Assembly: GCA_028285205.1 (NCBI GenBank)
Contig: JANQQA010000320.1
Location: forward strand, 19,456-83,455
Reading direction: 5' to 3'
Source of the DNA: Bythopirellula sp.
GTDB taxonomy: Bacteria > Planctomycetota > Planctomycetia > Pirellulales > Lacipirellulaceae
Length of the DNA: 64,000 bases
Numbering within the stretch: position 1 is the stretch's first letter; every line of letters begins with the position of its first letter. Positions 35,807 through 44,965 of the stretch are shown here, piece by piece. The position numbers and the translations under genes are program-made. The notes below the pieces were generated by a model, which was not told the origin of the DNA, made no database searches, and saw only the letters and a list, made by a program, of their open reading frames with translations.

Positions 35807-36949
35807 CTAGCCACGCGCTAAGGCGTCGCTCTGGTCGACGAAGTCGTCGCCGCTCCACTGGTCGTCGGCTTCGATCATCTGCTTGTCGTCCTGCTGTTGG
35901 GACTTGGCGGCTTTGGCTTCCGCCCGTGCTTCCGCTTGACGAGCCACGAGATCGAAGTGCGTGGTGAAATAGGGCAGGCTATGCCCCTTGAAGTCGTCGA
36001 GCGTGTCAAAGCTGTGCTTCTCCATGAACGCCAGCAGTTGTTCGCACATGTCCGCGACAATACGATAGCCGAACTTCATCACGCCCGTGCAAACCTGCAC
36101 CGTGTCCGCACCCAACAAGATAAACTGGGCCGCGTCCTCGCCGGTCTCCACGCCGCCAATGCCGCTTAGCGTCCGATCGGGAAACTCCTTGCGAATGACC
36201 TGTGAGATCTCCATGCACATGCGCAGCGCGATCGGCATGACGGCGCGGCAGGAGTAACCGCCCGGTGTGGTGTAGCCCTCGACCGAGGGCTCGGGCCGCA
36301 GCGTGTCGAGATTAACGCCCAGCACACTGCGAATCGTGTTGATCGCGGCCACACCTTCGCAATCTGCTGCGAAGGCGGCCCGCGCGGGGTCTTCGATATG
36401 AGTGACGTTGGGGGTCAACTTCGCCCACACAGGGACGGTGGCCACTTCGTTCACCCAGCTGGAGACTTCGCCGAGGATCTCTGGGTTCTCGCCCATGGCC
36501 GACCCCATCTTCCGCTCGGGCAGTCCGTGCGGACACGAGAAGTTAAGTTCGAACGCATCGACGCCCAGGTCTTGGCAGCGCTGGATGATCTCTTGCCACG
36601 CATCACGGTTGTATTCCTCCATCACCGAAGCAATAAGAATCCGATCAGGGTACTTGTCCTTCACCGCTTTGAGTTCGTCCGCCCACACGTCGAAGCTGCG
36701 ATCGGAGATCAGCTCGATGTTTTCCCAGCCGATGATCTCTTTCGAATCTCGTGCGCGGAGCCGCGCGTAGCGTGGTTGCACATTGGTCACTTTGTCAGCA
36801 TCGAGGCTGATGGTCTTGCAAATGACCGCGCCCCAGCCTTCGTCGAAGGCCTTGCCAATGACGTTGCCGTTCGTTCCGGGAGGGCCGGAGCCAATCACGA
36901 ACGGATTCGGAAGCTTGAGGCCGTTGACCGTGGTTTCTAGGGTGGGCAT
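35807..36949 (-). CDS. preA: PreA-like dihydropyrimidine dehydrogenase (FMN domain, no ferredoxin tail)
   Basis: 380 residues of DHOD-like FMN barrel. NGLKLPNPFVIGSGPPG, GWGAVICKTISLD, DAFELNFSCPHG (catalytic Cys), WAKLTPNVTHIEDPARAA and GIGGVETGEDAAQFILLGADTVQVCTGVM match PreA and the pyrimidine half of mammalian DPD. It reduces uracil and thymine. E. coli PreA continues with two 4Fe-4S motifs; here the C-terminus is a Cys-free Gln/Asp/Lys-rich tail, and no preT neighbour exists. Electron input is therefore unclear. It clusters with aminotransferase, permease and ureidopropionase genes. Confidence 0.88.
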   Translation of the reverse strand: MPTLETTVNGLKLPNPFVIGSGPPGTNGNVIGKAFDEGWGAVICKTISLDADKVTNVQPRYARLRARDSKEIIGWENIELISDRSFDVWADELKAVKDKYPDRILIASVMEEYNRDAWQEIIQRCQDLGVDAFELNFSCPHGLPERKMGSAMGENPEILGEVSSWVNEVATVPVWAKLTPNVTHIEDPARAAFAADCEGVAAINTIRSVLGVNLDTLRPEPSVEGYTTPGGYSCRAVMPIALRMCMEISQVIRKEFPDRTLSGIGGVETGEDAAQFILLGADTVQVCTGVMKFGYRIVADMCEQLLAFMEKHSFDTLDDFKGHSLPYFTTHFDLVARQAEARAEAKAAKSQQQDDKQMIEADDQWSGDDFVDQSDALARG

Positions 36950-37041
36950 CGCAAATGCTCCTCGTGCGTCGAAATCTTGTGCTCCACGGAGTCACGCGGG
37001 ATTCGGATAGGCAATTTCTGCGCGCCCGTAGTCAATCTATT

Positions 37042-38394
37042 CTAAACTTCGCCCAGCACCACATCCAAACAATCCACCAAAAAGTCGGCGTCGTCTTTGG
37101 TGATGCACATCGGCGGTTTGATCCGCAGTGTATTGCCGTAGAGTCCGCCCTTGCCGATGATTAGTCCGAGTTGCTTGCAACGTTCCATCACGTCGGCAGC
37201 TTGGGTTGTGGCGGGGGCTTTCGTCTGACGATCGGTGACCAACTCCACGCCGAGCATTAGGCCCATGCCACGCACCTCGCCAATCAGATCGTGCTTGTCT
37301 TGCAGTTCGAGCAGTCGATCCTTGATGTGCCCGCCTACCTGGATCGCGTTCTGCTGAATATTCTCTTCGTCGATCACCTCTAGCGTTGCCAAGCCCTGCG
37401 TCATGCTGATTGGGTTGCCACCGAACGTGTTGAAGTGAATTCGCTTGGTCATGACTTCGGAAATTTCTTCGGTTGTGGTCATCGCACCTAGCGGTGCGCC
37501 GTTACCGATCCCCTTGGCCATCGTGATCATGTCGGGCTTCACGCCCCAATTTTGGTGAGCCCAGTAGTGGGTACCGGTGCGTCCAAAGCCGCCCTGGACT
37601 TCGTCGGCAATACACAGCCCGCCGTGTTGTCGGACGATGTCATAGACGATGCCGAAAAATTCCTTCGGTGGCGTGACCGAACCACCGACACCCTGAATGG
37701 GCTCGCCAATAAAACAGGCGATCTCCCCCGGCGTTTCGTACTGAATGACGTTCTTGATATCGTGGGCACACTTCAAGTCGCACGACGGATATTCCAAGCC
37801 ATAGGGACAGCGATAACAGTAACCTGCGTGCGTGTGATGGACGTGCGACCGATTGTTCGACGGGAATTTCCAGGTGCCATGGGCCGTCAAACTCATCGGC
37901 GTGCTGGTGCCGCCGTGGTAGCCGTTGCGCTGCGCGATGACGTCTTGATTCCCGGTGAACTCGCGGCATGAGAGGATGGCCACTTCGTTGGCTTCGCTAC
38001 CGCTATTGGTGAAGTAGCTACGCGTCAGCCCTTCGGGCATCTTGCTGGCCAGCTTCTCGGCAAACTGGGCGATGGCTGGATGCAAATAAATTGTAGTCGT
38101 GTGTTGCAGTCGGTCGGACTGAGCTTTGACCTTCTCCAGGACCTGGGGATGGCAGTGTCCAACACTGACCGTAACGATTCCCGCGAACGCGTCGAGGTAT
38201 CGACGTCCTGTCTCGTCCCAGAGGTACTGCATCTTGCCTTCAACGATCATCAGCGGATCGCGATAGTAAGTCAGCACCCCTGGCGATACGTACTGATGCC
38301 TCAGCGCGATCACTTCGTCGCGCGACGGACCATCGTAAGCTGCAGGTTTGTGGTCGACGATCGGCAGTTGCGGCGTGTTTGTCGTTTGGCTCAT
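37042..38394 (-). CDS. Class III aminotransferase (AGXT2-like, beta-alanine/beta-aminoisobutyrate)
   Basis: 450 residues. YLDAFAGIVTVSVGHCHP, YFTNSGSEANEVAI, HHTHAGYCYRCPYGLEY (the Cys-rich insert typical of the AGXT2 clade), CIADEVQGGFGRTG and MAKGIGNGAPLGAM (PLP lysine) mark a fold-type I omega-aminotransferase. Between a PreA-like enzyme and a beta-ureidopropionase, the obvious substrates are beta-alanine and beta-aminoisobutyrate, the end products of uracil and thymine reduction. AGAGGAAA precedes the ATG. Confidence 0.9.
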   Translation of the reverse strand: MSQTTNTPQLPIVDHKPAAYDGPSRDEVIALRHQYVSPGVLTYYRDPLMIVEGKMQYLWDETGRRYLDAFAGIVTVSVGHCHPQVLEKVKAQSDRLQHTTTIYLHPAIAQFAEKLASKMPEGLTRSYFTNSGSEANEVAILSCREFTGNQDVIAQRNGYHGGTSTPMSLTAHGTWKFPSNNRSHVHHTHAGYCYRCPYGLEYPSCDLKCAHDIKNVIQYETPGEIACFIGEPIQGVGGSVTPPKEFFGIVYDIVRQHGGLCIADEVQGGFGRTGTHYWAHQNWGVKPDMITMAKGIGNGAPLGAMTTTEEISEVMTKRIHFNTFGGNPISMTQGLATLEVIDEENIQQNAIQVGGHIKDRLLELQDKHDLIGEVRGMGLMLGVELVTDRQTKAPATTQAADVMERCKQLGLIIGKGGLYGNTLRIKPPMCITKDDADFLVDCLDVVLGEV

Positions 38395-38412
38395 TACACT
38401 GATTTCCTCTAG

Positions 38413-40077
38413 TTACTCCTCAATCCCCAAATCGCCCGCCTCCGGCACTAGCACGCCTGGCGGCTCGGCCAAGCCTCGCTCTTCGCGCGAGCCGGGAACC
38501 AGATTGTCGAGTGTGATGCCCAGGATCGCCGCGACGGCCATGCCTGTCTTGCCGATAGCGGAGAAAGATTCGGTAAACGTGTTGGCCACCGTCATTCGCC
38601 AATCGGTTTCGGTGTCAGTCAAGGGACCGAACCATGCCACTAGTTTATCAATGATCCAACTATTAAGCGAACTGATCGACTCGGCCGCTTCAGGCGAATT
38701 GAACCAGGCGGGCAAGCTTAGCCCCATGAACAGCGCGAATCCACCAATAAACAGATTGCGATCCGAGTTGAGATCGGCTTTCGAAAACTGACGCACTCCC
38801 ACCGCAGCGATGAGACCGAACATGGCGCAATACAGTCCTCCCACCACCGGTTTGGGGATGGCCGACGCTAACGCGCCAAACTTGCCAAACAGACCGAGCA
38901 AAATGAGGATCACGGCACCGATCTGCACGACATGCCGACTGCCGACTTTGGTCAGCCCAACGAGTCCGATGTTCTCCGAGTAACTCGTCGAGCTGAATCC
39001 GCCGAACAGGCCGGTTAGCGCGCAACCAATTCCCTCCATGCCAATCCCTCGCGATATTTCGTCCTGCGTGGGATCACCGCCGCCCGCCATGTTTTTGCAG
39101 GCATGGTAGTCGCCGAAGGATTCGATCATCGATGCCAGGTATCCTGCCAGCACTGCGACCAACGCACTGATCGACCATTGCGGGAGGCCCCACGGAAAGA
39201 ACACGTCGGTCACGCGAAACCAGTCTGAGCGTTCGAACGCCGACAGGTCGACAAAGGCCGGGTTGCCCTTGGGAATCGTGCCGTTGCGTCCCAGCCACCA
39301 GCAAGTCGTGACCATCGCGACGATTGCCAACAGCATCGGAAACAGCTGGAAGATGCGAAATCGCTTGGACAGCACCAACGCGAACAGCACAATCAAAACC
39401 ATCATGGGTATCGAGATGGCCCAGTTGCTCGCGGCCACTGGCGCTCCCGCCTGATACAACGCCAGACCAATCAGCATAATCACCGGTCCAATGACGACCG
39501 GCGATAGCACCCGCCGCACCAAACCCATCAGCCCGGTAAAGCCGATGATTGCTTCGAGGATTCCGCCGATGATGACTGCGCCGGCAATCGTGCGCATTCC
39601 CTGGGCGCCGGTCGCCTCCCATTGCTCGACGAGCGGATTAAGAGTGGCCTCGGCGGTATCTCCGGCGATGACGGCGGACCAATCTGGCGCAGAACTGGTC
39701 TGCGTTGTTGCCACAATTCCAAAAAAGGCAGCGAGGAACGAAAAGGAAACGCCTTGAATAATCGGCAACCGCGAACCGTAGGTTGATTGCAGCAAAGTGG
39801 CGACGCCGCTGCAGAGCATGACCGACGAAATGAGCAGGGCCGTATTGGTCAGCTGCAGTTCCAACAGCGCGGACTGAACCTGCTCAGGCAGCTGTTCTGG
39901 AATCGGCCAAAGTTGTGGGCCGAAGATTAGCGGCACCGCGACTGTCGAGCCAAACATCGTCAGCACATGTTGGAGTGCGAGCACGAACGCCTTGCCAGGG
40001 GGCGGGCGATCATCAAGACCGTAGACTAGCTGGGATCGGTCGATGGGCTGTGTCTCCGTGAGGACTCGGACTCGCAA
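38413..40077 (-). CDS. NCS2 family nucleobase (uracil/xanthine) permease
   Basis: 554 residues with about 12-14 membrane helices. ALQHVLTMFGSTVAVPLIFGP is the family N-terminus, and FGDYHACKNMAGGGDPTQDEISRGIGMEGIGCALTGLFGG matches the substrate-binding block around helices 8-9. It takes up uracil, thymine or xanthine with protons; context favours pyrimidines. The start is TTG at 40077, as an in-frame stop lies three codons upstream and no ATG occurs before helix 1. It lies 9 bases after the ureidopropionase gene. Confidence 0.92.
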   Translation of the reverse strand: MRVRVLTETQPIDRSQLVYGLDDRPPPGKAFVLALQHVLTMFGSTVAVPLIFGPQLWPIPEQLPEQVQSALLELQLTNTALLISSVMLCSGVATLLQSTYGSRLPIIQGVSFSFLAAFFGIVATTQTSSAPDWSAVIAGDTAEATLNPLVEQWEATGAQGMRTIAGAVIIGGILEAIIGFTGLMGLVRRVLSPVVIGPVIMLIGLALYQAGAPVAASNWAISIPMMVLIVLFALVLSKRFRIFQLFPMLLAIVAMVTTCWWLGRNGTIPKGNPAFVDLSAFERSDWFRVTDVFFPWGLPQWSISALVAVLAGYLASMIESFGDYHACKNMAGGGDPTQDEISRGIGMEGIGCALTGLFGGFSSTSYSENIGLVGLTKVGSRHVVQIGAVILILLGLFGKFGALASAIPKPVVGGLYCAMFGLIAAVGVRQFSKADLNSDRNLFIGGFALFMGLSLPAWFNSPEAAESISSLNSWIIDKLVAWFGPLTDTETDWRMTVANTFTESFSAIGKTGMAVAAILGITLDNLVPGSREERGLAEPPGVLVPEAGDLGIEE

Positions 40078-40086
40078 GCGACGGAA

Positions 40087-40956
40087 CTAGGGCTCGACAA
40101 TCGCACCGTAGGTGTCGGGACGACGGTCTCGGAAAAACTGCCAGACGTTGCGGACTTCGCGGATCATATCGAGGTCCATGTCAGCGATGACGATTTCGTC
40201 GTTGTCGCGGCACGCTTCGGCCATGATCTGCCCACGAGGATCGCAGAAGTAGCTTTGTCCGTAGAACTCGCCGAACTTCCAGGGTTCTTCCGTGCCGGGG
40301 CGATTGATCGCGCCGACAAAGTACTGATTTGCCACTGCGTGCGCAGGTTGCTCAATCTTCCACAGGTATTCGCTCAAGCCGGCGACGGTGGCTGAGGGGT
40401 TGAACACGATCTCTGCACCGTTGAGTCCCAAACATCTGGCCCCATCGGGGAAATGTCGATCATAGCAGATGTAGACTCCCACCTTCCCGACGCGCGTGTC
40501 GAACACGGGATACCCCAGGTTGCCTGGACGGAAGTAGAACTTCTCCCAAAAGCCGGGAGCACATTGCGGGATATGGATCTTCCGAAACTTGCCGAGATAG
40601 CTCCCATCGGCATCGATGACGGCCGCCGTGTTGTAGTAGACGCCCGGCAGTTCTTCCTCATAGACCGGCACGACCATAACCATTTCGTGCTTCTTGGCAA
40701 TCTCTTGCATTAGCTTCGTCGTCGGTCCGTCGGGCACCCGTTCGGTGAGCTCGTACCACTTGGCCTCTTGCTCGCAGCAGAAGTACGGACCGTTGAAAAG
40801 CTCCTGCAAGCAGACTACCTGTGCACCTTTGCTGGCAGCTTCCTCCAGCATGCCGACGGTCTTGTCGGTCATCGCCTGCTTGATCTTGGCAACCGGCGAA
40901 TCACCCGGTTCGTTTAGCTTGGCTTGGATGAGTGCACCACGGACCATTCGGCTCAT
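40087..40956 (-). CDS. Carbon-nitrogen hydrolase, probable beta-ureidopropionase
   Basis: 289 residues from the ATG at 40956 (GGGGAG 8 bases upstream). The nitrilase triad is complete: Glu52 (CLQELFNGPYF), Lys126 (KFRKIHIP) and Cys164 (YICYDRHFPDGAR). The RDRRPDTYG tail is typical of the N-carbamoyl-beta-alanine/N-carbamoylputrescine amidase branch. It would release ammonia, CO2 and beta-alanine from ureidopropionate. First gene of the minus-strand pyrimidine operon. An agmatine-pathway role (AguB) is the alternative, disfavoured by neighbours. Confidence 0.88.
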   Translation of the reverse strand: MSRMVRGALIQAKLNEPGDSPVAKIKQAMTDKTVGMLEEAASKGAQVVCLQELFNGPYFCCEQEAKWYELTERVPDGPTTKLMQEIAKKHEMVMVVPVYEEELPGVYYNTAAVIDADGSYLGKFRKIHIPQCAPGFWEKFYFRPGNLGYPVFDTRVGKVGVYICYDRHFPDGARCLGLNGAEIVFNPSATVAGLSEYLWKIEQPAHAVANQYFVGAINRPGTEEPWKFGEFYGQSYFCDPRGQIMAEACRDNDEIVIADMDLDMIREVRNVWQFFRDRRPDTYGAIVEP

Positions 40957-40990
40957 CAAAAAACTCCCCAGCAACGGATGTTTGGCTGAC

Positions 40991-41019
40991 TTGGGTAAAA
41001 ATTAAGAATTGATTATGAT
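40991..41019 (+). promoter_or_regulatory. Putative sigma-70 promoter of mmsA
   Basis: TTGGGT (40991-40996), 17-base spacer, TATGAT (41014-41019) in an AT-rich patch of the divergent 142-base spacer between the ureidopropionase and mmsA genes. Confidence 0.5.
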
Positions 41020-41098
41020 AGCGATTCAACCCAAAAAATCCTACTAGACTCTTCCCGCATTTTCCTCCCAACAGCGACGTTTAAGTCGCGCGACGAAC

Positions 41099-42598
41099 AT
41101 GGCTACCAGCACACCTCAGACCGTTCCTCTCCTCGATGGTGGCAACTGGCGCAGGAGCAACTCCACAAACACCGCCGACGTATACAATCCGTCGACAGGC
41201 GAGATCATCGCTGAAGTGCCGCTCTGCGACGAAGCAGAGACCGCCGCGATCATCGAGTCGGCGGCACGCGCATTGCCAGCCTGGTCGGAGACACCCGCCG
41301 TCGAACGGGCGCGTGTGATGTTCAAGTTCCGTCAGTTGATGGAAGATCACTTCGACGAACTGGCTGCGCTGGTCACGCGCGAGCATGGCAAGACGTTGCC
41401 AGAAGCGCGAGCCGAAGTGCAGCGCGGACTGGAGATGGTGGAGTTCGCCTGCGGCGTGCCGTCGCTGCTTACGGGTGAAACGCTCCCGAACATTGCCGCC
41501 AGTGTCGACGCCGAGACCAATCGTCATCCCGTGGGCGTTTGCGTGGGCATCACGCCGTATAACTTTCCGTCCATGGTGCCGCTGTGGATGATTCCGGTAG
41601 CATTGGTTTGCGGGAATACGTTTGTACTGAAGCCGTCGGAAAAAGTCCCACTCTCGTCGATCCGCCTCGGGGAACTGCTCGTTGCAGCCGGGCTGCCCGC
41701 TGGCGTGTTTAATATCGTCCATGGCGATAAGACGTGTGTCGACGTTCTGCTGACGCATCCAAGCGTCGCGGCAATTTCGTTTGTCGGCTCGACAGCGATT
41801 GCCAAGTACATCTATGAAACCGGCACGCAGAATGCCAAACGCGTGCAAGCGGCAGGCGGTGCGAAGAATCACCTCATCATTATGCCCGACGCTGATTTGG
41901 AACAGTCGGTCAAAGCGCTCGCAGCCAGCGCCTACGGCTGTGCCGGTCAGCGCTGCATGGCGGGGAGCGTGGCGGTTGCAGTCGGTGAAATCGCCGAGCC
42001 GCTGGTCGGTGAGCTGTGCAGTCACGCCAGCTCGCTCACCGTCGGACCCACGGACGGAAACGAAGGCGTCGACGTCGGCCCACTCATCCGTCGCGAACAC
42101 TTGGACCGTGTGAGCAGTTACATCGACATCGCCAGCAGCGAAGGTGCCGATGTCGCGCTCGACGGACGCGTCGGCGACGATTCGTTCCTGCTCGGCCCCT
42201 GTGTCGTCGATCGTGTGCAGCCGGACATGCGCCTGGCGTCCGAAGAAATCTTCGGCCCCGTCCTGTCCGTCATGCGGGCGAACGATCTGGAAAGCGCCCT
42301 GGAAATCGGTCGCAATTGCCCCTACGGCAACGGAGCCTCGATCTTCACCCGCGATGGCTACGCCGCGCGCGAGTTCAAGCAACACTTCAACGCCGGCATG
42401 ATCGGTATCAACGTCGGCGTGCCCGCCCCGATGGCCTGGTTCCCATTCACCGGCTGGAACCAATCCTTCTTCGGCGACCTCCACCTCCAAGGCAGCGAAA
42501 GCGTCCACTTTTACACACGCCAAAAAACGATACTCACACGCTGGTTCCAATCGGCTGACTCTTCGCACCACGATCCAGTGTGGAAGACGCAGCGGTAG
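41099..42598 (+). CDS. mmsA: CoA-acylating (methyl)malonate-semialdehyde dehydrogenase
   Basis: 499 residues. VYNPSTGEIIAEVPLC, GVCVGITPYNFPSMVPLWM, FVGSTAIAKYIYETG, QAAGGAKNHLIIMPDADLEQ and AYGCAGQRCMAGS (catalytic Cys near residue 286) are diagnostic for MMSDH within the aldehyde dehydrogenases. It oxidises malonate or methylmalonate semialdehyde to acetyl- or propionyl-CoA. Divergent from the pyrimidine operon, it supplies the last step for beta-alanine and beta-aminoisobutyrate after transamination; it could also serve valine or inositol breakdown. Confidence 0.95.
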   Translation: MATSTPQTVPLLDGGNWRRSNSTNTADVYNPSTGEIIAEVPLCDEAETAAIIESAARALPAWSETPAVERARVMFKFRQLMEDHFDELAALVTREHGKTLPEARAEVQRGLEMVEFACGVPSLLTGETLPNIAASVDAETNRHPVGVCVGITPYNFPSMVPLWMIPVALVCGNTFVLKPSEKVPLSSIRLGELLVAAGLPAGVFNIVHGDKTCVDVLLTHPSVAAISFVGSTAIAKYIYETGTQNAKRVQAAGGAKNHLIIMPDADLEQSVKALAASAYGCAGQRCMAGSVAVAVGEIAEPLVGELCSHASSLTVGPTDGNEGVDVGPLIRREHLDRVSSYIDIASSEGADVALDGRVGDDSFLLGPCVVDRVQPDMRLASEEIFGPVLSVMRANDLESALEIGRNCPYGNGASIFTRDGYAAREFKQHFNAGMIGINVGVPAPMAWFPFTGWNQSFFGDLHLQGSESVHFYTRQKTILTRWFQSADSSHHDPVWKTQR

Positions 42599-42621
42599 AT
42601 TAGTTGCTGCTGCCGAAGGCG

Positions 42622-43800
42622 CTACGCAGTCTGCACCCATTCCTTAGGCAAGCCAGGGCGGTTGTTACTCATCCGGTATTCTCCGGTGAACACCCACTCG
42701 GCAAGCGTCGGCCTCATGCCCATTGCCAATGCAAGGGTGGTAAACACCGTTAAGAATACCACGACTTCTGGATAGACCTTTATCGATAGAAGAACGGCGG
42801 GAATCAGAACGCCAGAACCGAGAATCAACATCGGAGCTCTGAAGACTTGATCATAGCCTGGGATACGTAAGCGGCCGGTCGCGATCCTTCCCACAACGGA
42901 AATCGGGGCGTACAAAGAACCGTAAATCAATAATCTTGCGCACGCAACAACCAAAGCAAAGAATATCGTCGTGCCAATGGCAGCGTCATGAAGTTCAGTC
43001 GCATCACCCCCATTTGCTGTGATTGAACACAGGTAGGTCATCTCCGCGGCTAACCATGCGCACACCAGGCTGATTCCCCAAACGTGCTTCCATGAGATCT
43101 GCGGCTCCAGACTCCCCTGGCGACCGCGATTCACAAGAGGCCAGTATTCACAAAGCGCGGCTGAACTCGCAGGGATTAGCCTGAACTCTCGGTCTACCGA
43201 AGCATCCCACGGAAAGCGCCGCAATGCATTCTCGTAGCCTCGACAGCAAGAGAAATAGGCGGCTGCAATCAACGCCATAGTCATCCACTGAGAGCTAGTC
43301 GTTAAAGGGATTAACGATGTCAGCAAAACAGTCGCATATACCGACCCAAACGACCTGGTTCTGAGGTTTGCGAACGTCATCATGCCGCAGTAAGGCGCAA
43401 CATACAGGAGAACTGGATAGACGTTCTGAAAGAAGTATCCGGCCAGCAGTGCACAAACGCCAAGAATTGACAGCTCGTTCCGCGTCAATGTGACTGGGCC
43501 AAATGGCAAACGCCGATCTGGTGTCCAAGGCGTGTTCTCTATCCAGCCGCGCAAACCCGTGTTCCACACCGGACAGCGGAACGAAAATCGCAGCAGGGCG
43601 GCGAAGATGATTGCAAGAGCCAGGGCTCCGCCAGGAAGCAGCGGTGCTGCCCAGTTGTCTGGCAATGCCGCGTAGAACCAGAATAGCGTTCCCATTAGCA
43701 GCAATTGCGCCAAATACAGCGAGAGCAAGAACACGGCCAAATAGAACACCCACTGGTACGAGCGCTTGAATTGAGACATGGCATCTGAATTGAGTTTCAC
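42622..43800 (-). CDS. Polytopic membrane protein, probable ABC transporter permease
   Basis: 392 residues from a GTG at 43800, or 385 from an ATG at 43779. About 9-10 hydrophobic segments; no family recognised. RLPFGPVTLTRNELSILGVCALLAGYFFQNVYP and a cytosolic loop WDASVDREFRLIPASSAALCEYWPLVNRG are its most distinctive parts. The GTG overlaps the stop of the ABC ATPase gene by one base, strongly suggesting it is that ATPase's membrane partner. Base composition looks more AT-rich than the flanking genes. Confidence 0.75.
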   Translation of the reverse strand: MKLNSDAMSQFKRSYQWVFYLAVFLLSLYLAQLLLMGTLFWFYAALPDNWAAPLLPGGALALAIIFAALLRFSFRCPVWNTGLRGWIENTPWTPDRRLPFGPVTLTRNELSILGVCALLAGYFFQNVYPVLLYVAPYCGMMTFANLRTRSFGSVYATVLLTSLIPLTTSSQWMTMALIAAAYFSCCRGYENALRRFPWDASVDREFRLIPASSAALCEYWPLVNRGRQGSLEPQISWKHVWGISLVCAWLAAEMTYLCSITANGGDATELHDAAIGTTIFFALVVACARLLIYGSLYAPISVVGRIATGRLRIPGYDQVFRAPMLILGSGVLIPAVLLSIKVYPEVVVFLTVFTTLALAMGMRPTLAEWVFTGEYRMSNNRPGLPKEWVQTA

Positions 43801-44579
43801 TATTTGGCATCCTCCGCAAAATAGCTGTCGATATTGCGCAGCGTTTCCGGATGAATCAATCGCTGCAGGACTTCGCCGAGGTCGCCCTCGATACCCGCTT
43901 CGCGCCGGAGCCCCGCGACCGTGTCGTACGCGGCCAGGCGCCCGTCGGCGACGATCGCTACGCGATCGGACAACTCCTCCACGAGTTCGGGAACAGGCGT
44001 GGTCATCACGACCGTCACCGCCTTGTCGTCGGCTAGTCGCTTCAGCACGCGCTTGAGCGCCAAGATCCCCGCCGGATCGAGTCCGCCGGAAAAAGGTTCG
44101 TCGAGTAAAAGATACGGTGCCCGCGTGATCAGCGCTCCGCAGATCGCGATCTTTTTCAACTGACCCGCGGAATAGCTGGAAATCGCTCGGTCGCCCTGTT
44201 CGGCTAGATTGAACAACTTAAGCAACCGCTCTGCATGTTCCATCCGCGCAGACGGTCCGATGTCGTAGAGCTCAGCGACCGCTAAGAGAAACTCGCGACC
44301 TGAGTGGGTCGCCGGTAGCCACGGTTTGTCGGGCAGGTAGGCGACCTTTTTGCGTATCGCCAGCTCACCCTCAGGTGAGCTGCGCCGCCGCACGCCGTCG
44401 AACTCAACGTAGCCTTCCTGCGGCGAAAGAACACCGGCCATGGCAGATAGCAAAGTGCTCTTACCCATACCGTTGGGGCCCAGCACTGTCACTAACTCGC
44501 CGGTTTGAACTTCAAAAGAAACGTCGACCAAAACGGGACGCACACTGTAGTGCTGCGTCAGATTTACGACGCGTATCAT
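43800..44579 (-). CDS. ABC transporter ATP-binding protein
   Basis: 259 residues. Walker A LGPNGMGKSTLL, Q-loop LPDKPWLP, signature SSYSAGQLKKIAIC (a variant of LSGGQ, with Ser-Ala-Gly-Gln), Walker B YLLLDEPFSGGLDP and the switch region VVMTTPVPE, where the usual His is replaced by Thr/Pro. It is a short single-domain exporter or antibiotic-type ATPase paired with the membrane protein downstream. The missing H-loop histidine hints at altered hydrolysis. Cargo unknown. Confidence 0.88.
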   Translation of the reverse strand: MIRVVNLTQHYSVRPVLVDVSFEVQTGELVTVLGPNGMGKSTLLSAMAGVLSPQEGYVEFDGVRRRSSPEGELAIRKKVAYLPDKPWLPATHSGREFLLAVAELYDIGPSARMEHAERLLKLFNLAEQGDRAISSYSAGQLKKIAICGALITRAPYLLLDEPFSGGLDPAGILALKRVLKRLADDKAVTVVMTTPVPELVEELSDRVAIVADGRLAAYDTVAGLRREAGIEGDLGEVLQRLIHPETLRNIDSYFAEDAK

Positions 44580-44965
44580 TAGTCCTCCACGGGTTGTGTG
44601 ATTTCCAGGCAGCGTCGCTGCAAAGAACTGTCCGCACTGCCTCTCCAGCTAGTTCGACGCAAGTCGCCCAATCTTGGCGAGAATCGCCATAAATTATGCG
44701 GCAGTGACGTCGTGCGACTGCCACGGCGTTTGGATCGGCTGCAGAGCAAGTTGTTGCTATTGTATTGGTCCCGATGAGAACCTAGCGCGAATGACGTGGC
44801 GAGATCCTACGAGACATGCGATCCGAGGCGGAGGTTCGCTGCGCATGCTGTTCGATAAACCCGTTAACAAAGTAGAGAACCTCGTCGGCTGGCTGGGAGT
44901 CAGCTATTATCTACGATGAGTTTTGGTTTGGCTGGAAGCACTTAACGAGCTACGACCGACGCGCG
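44580..44965. other. Intergenic region, no gene seen
   Basis: 386 bases between the divergent ABC ATPase and nucleotidyltransferase genes. Short frames are present without family likeness or start signals. No clear promoter, hairpin or repeat was found. Confidence 0.5.

Noticed and set aside
41081..42640. 519-codon minus-strand frame opposite mmsA
   Set aside because: Long only because of the GC-rich codon pattern of mmsA; no protein-like motifs.
44580..44965. Possible tRNA because of a GTTCGA sequence near 44651
   Set aside because: No acceptor stem, anticodon arm or CCA-side pairing could be drawn.
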